A stretch of DNA of 64,000 nt from Elysia chlorotica (lineage: Eukaryota; Mollusca; Gastropoda; Plakobranchidae): the NCBI GenBank assembly GCA_003991915.1, contig RQTK01000670.1, positions 167,870 through 231,869 on the forward strand. Reading direction: 5' to 3'. Numbering within the stretch: position 1 is the first letter of the stretch; every line of letters starts with the position of its first letter. Below, piece after piece: positions 63,891 through 64,000 of this stretch. Below the pieces are notes generated by a model. That model was given only the letters and a program-made list of their open reading frames with translations, did no database searches and was not told the origin of the DNA. The position numbers and the translations under genes are program-made.

Positions 63891-64000
63891 TCAATAGGGC
63901 CGACTGCCGTTCATGTAGTAGTCTCCCCTTGGCCCACCGCGGCCGAGGTGAGTCTGCTCGGCGTGGATTATGGTTGGGGTGAATCCGTTGCTCAGATCTG
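63891..64000 (-). CDS. C-terminal end of an unrecognised protein (partial, runs off the window)
   Basis: On the minus strand the frame from the right edge reads DLSNGFTPTIIHAEQTHLGR, then GGPRGDYYMNGSRPY and a TGA stop at 63891-63893. The patch is clearly richer in GC and CpG than the several kilobases to its left, as expected for coding sequence followed by a 3' UTR. The tyrosines suggest a cytoplasmic tail but nothing identifies the family. The gene would be convergent with TRPM. Confidence 0.6.
   Translation of the reverse strand, partial: DLSNGFTPTIIHAEQTHLGRGGPRGDYYMNGSRPY

Overview
The window looks like nuclear DNA of a mollusc, most likely a heterobranch gastropod. This is inferred from AT-rich, intron-rich, repeat-laden sequence with many tRNA-derived SINEs, foldback MITEs, long CT/GA, GATA, ATC and ATT microsatellites, and patches dense in CTAGATCT-type words. 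The species cannot be fixed by eye.

Four genes are well supported and a fifth is clipped at the right edge. (1) 311-772, minus: first coding exon of a G12/13-class G-protein alpha subunit; the rest lies beyond the left edge. (2) 8510-10522, plus: a complete three-exon LITAF/CDIP-domain gene (155 aa). (3) 21013-23780, minus: a two-exon gene for an unrecognised two-pass membrane protein (491 aa). (4) 28782-56423, plus: a complete TRPM cation channel. Thirty coding exons join in phase into 1657 codons plus stop when one copy of a duplicated cassette is used and one exon is read from the opposite strand. (5) 63891-64000, minus: C-terminal end of an unrecognised protein.

The TRPM locus dominates the right half. 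It has the TRPM N-terminal homology region, six membrane segments, a pore with a YGE motif, a TRP helix and a C-terminal coiled coil. It has no kinase or NUDT9 domain. Residues matching the Ca2+ site of TRPM2/4/5/8 are present (E-x-x-Q in S2, N-x-x-D in S3).

The locus has four structural oddities. Exons 6-8 occur twice in tandem, with only silent differences and phases that forbid using both copies. Exon 14 lies on the minus strand inside a segment flanked by 167-bp inverted copies and an N gap. The edges of exons 15 and 19 sit inside short tandem repeats that copy splice-site regions. Exons 16-17 are symmetric small cassettes.

Between genes the window holds SINEs, LINE remnants (RTE-like near 1.2-2 kb, an L2-type 3' end at 7.3-7.6 kb, an antisense LINE inside a TRPM intron at 49-50.7 kb), MITEs, a perfect 74-bp-arm hairpin at 6.7 kb, and long AT-rich stretches with no recognisable gene (10.7-20 kb, 24-28.7 kb, 56.6-63.9 kb). 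The window shows no CRISPR array, LTR element or true tRNA/rRNA gene that I could support.
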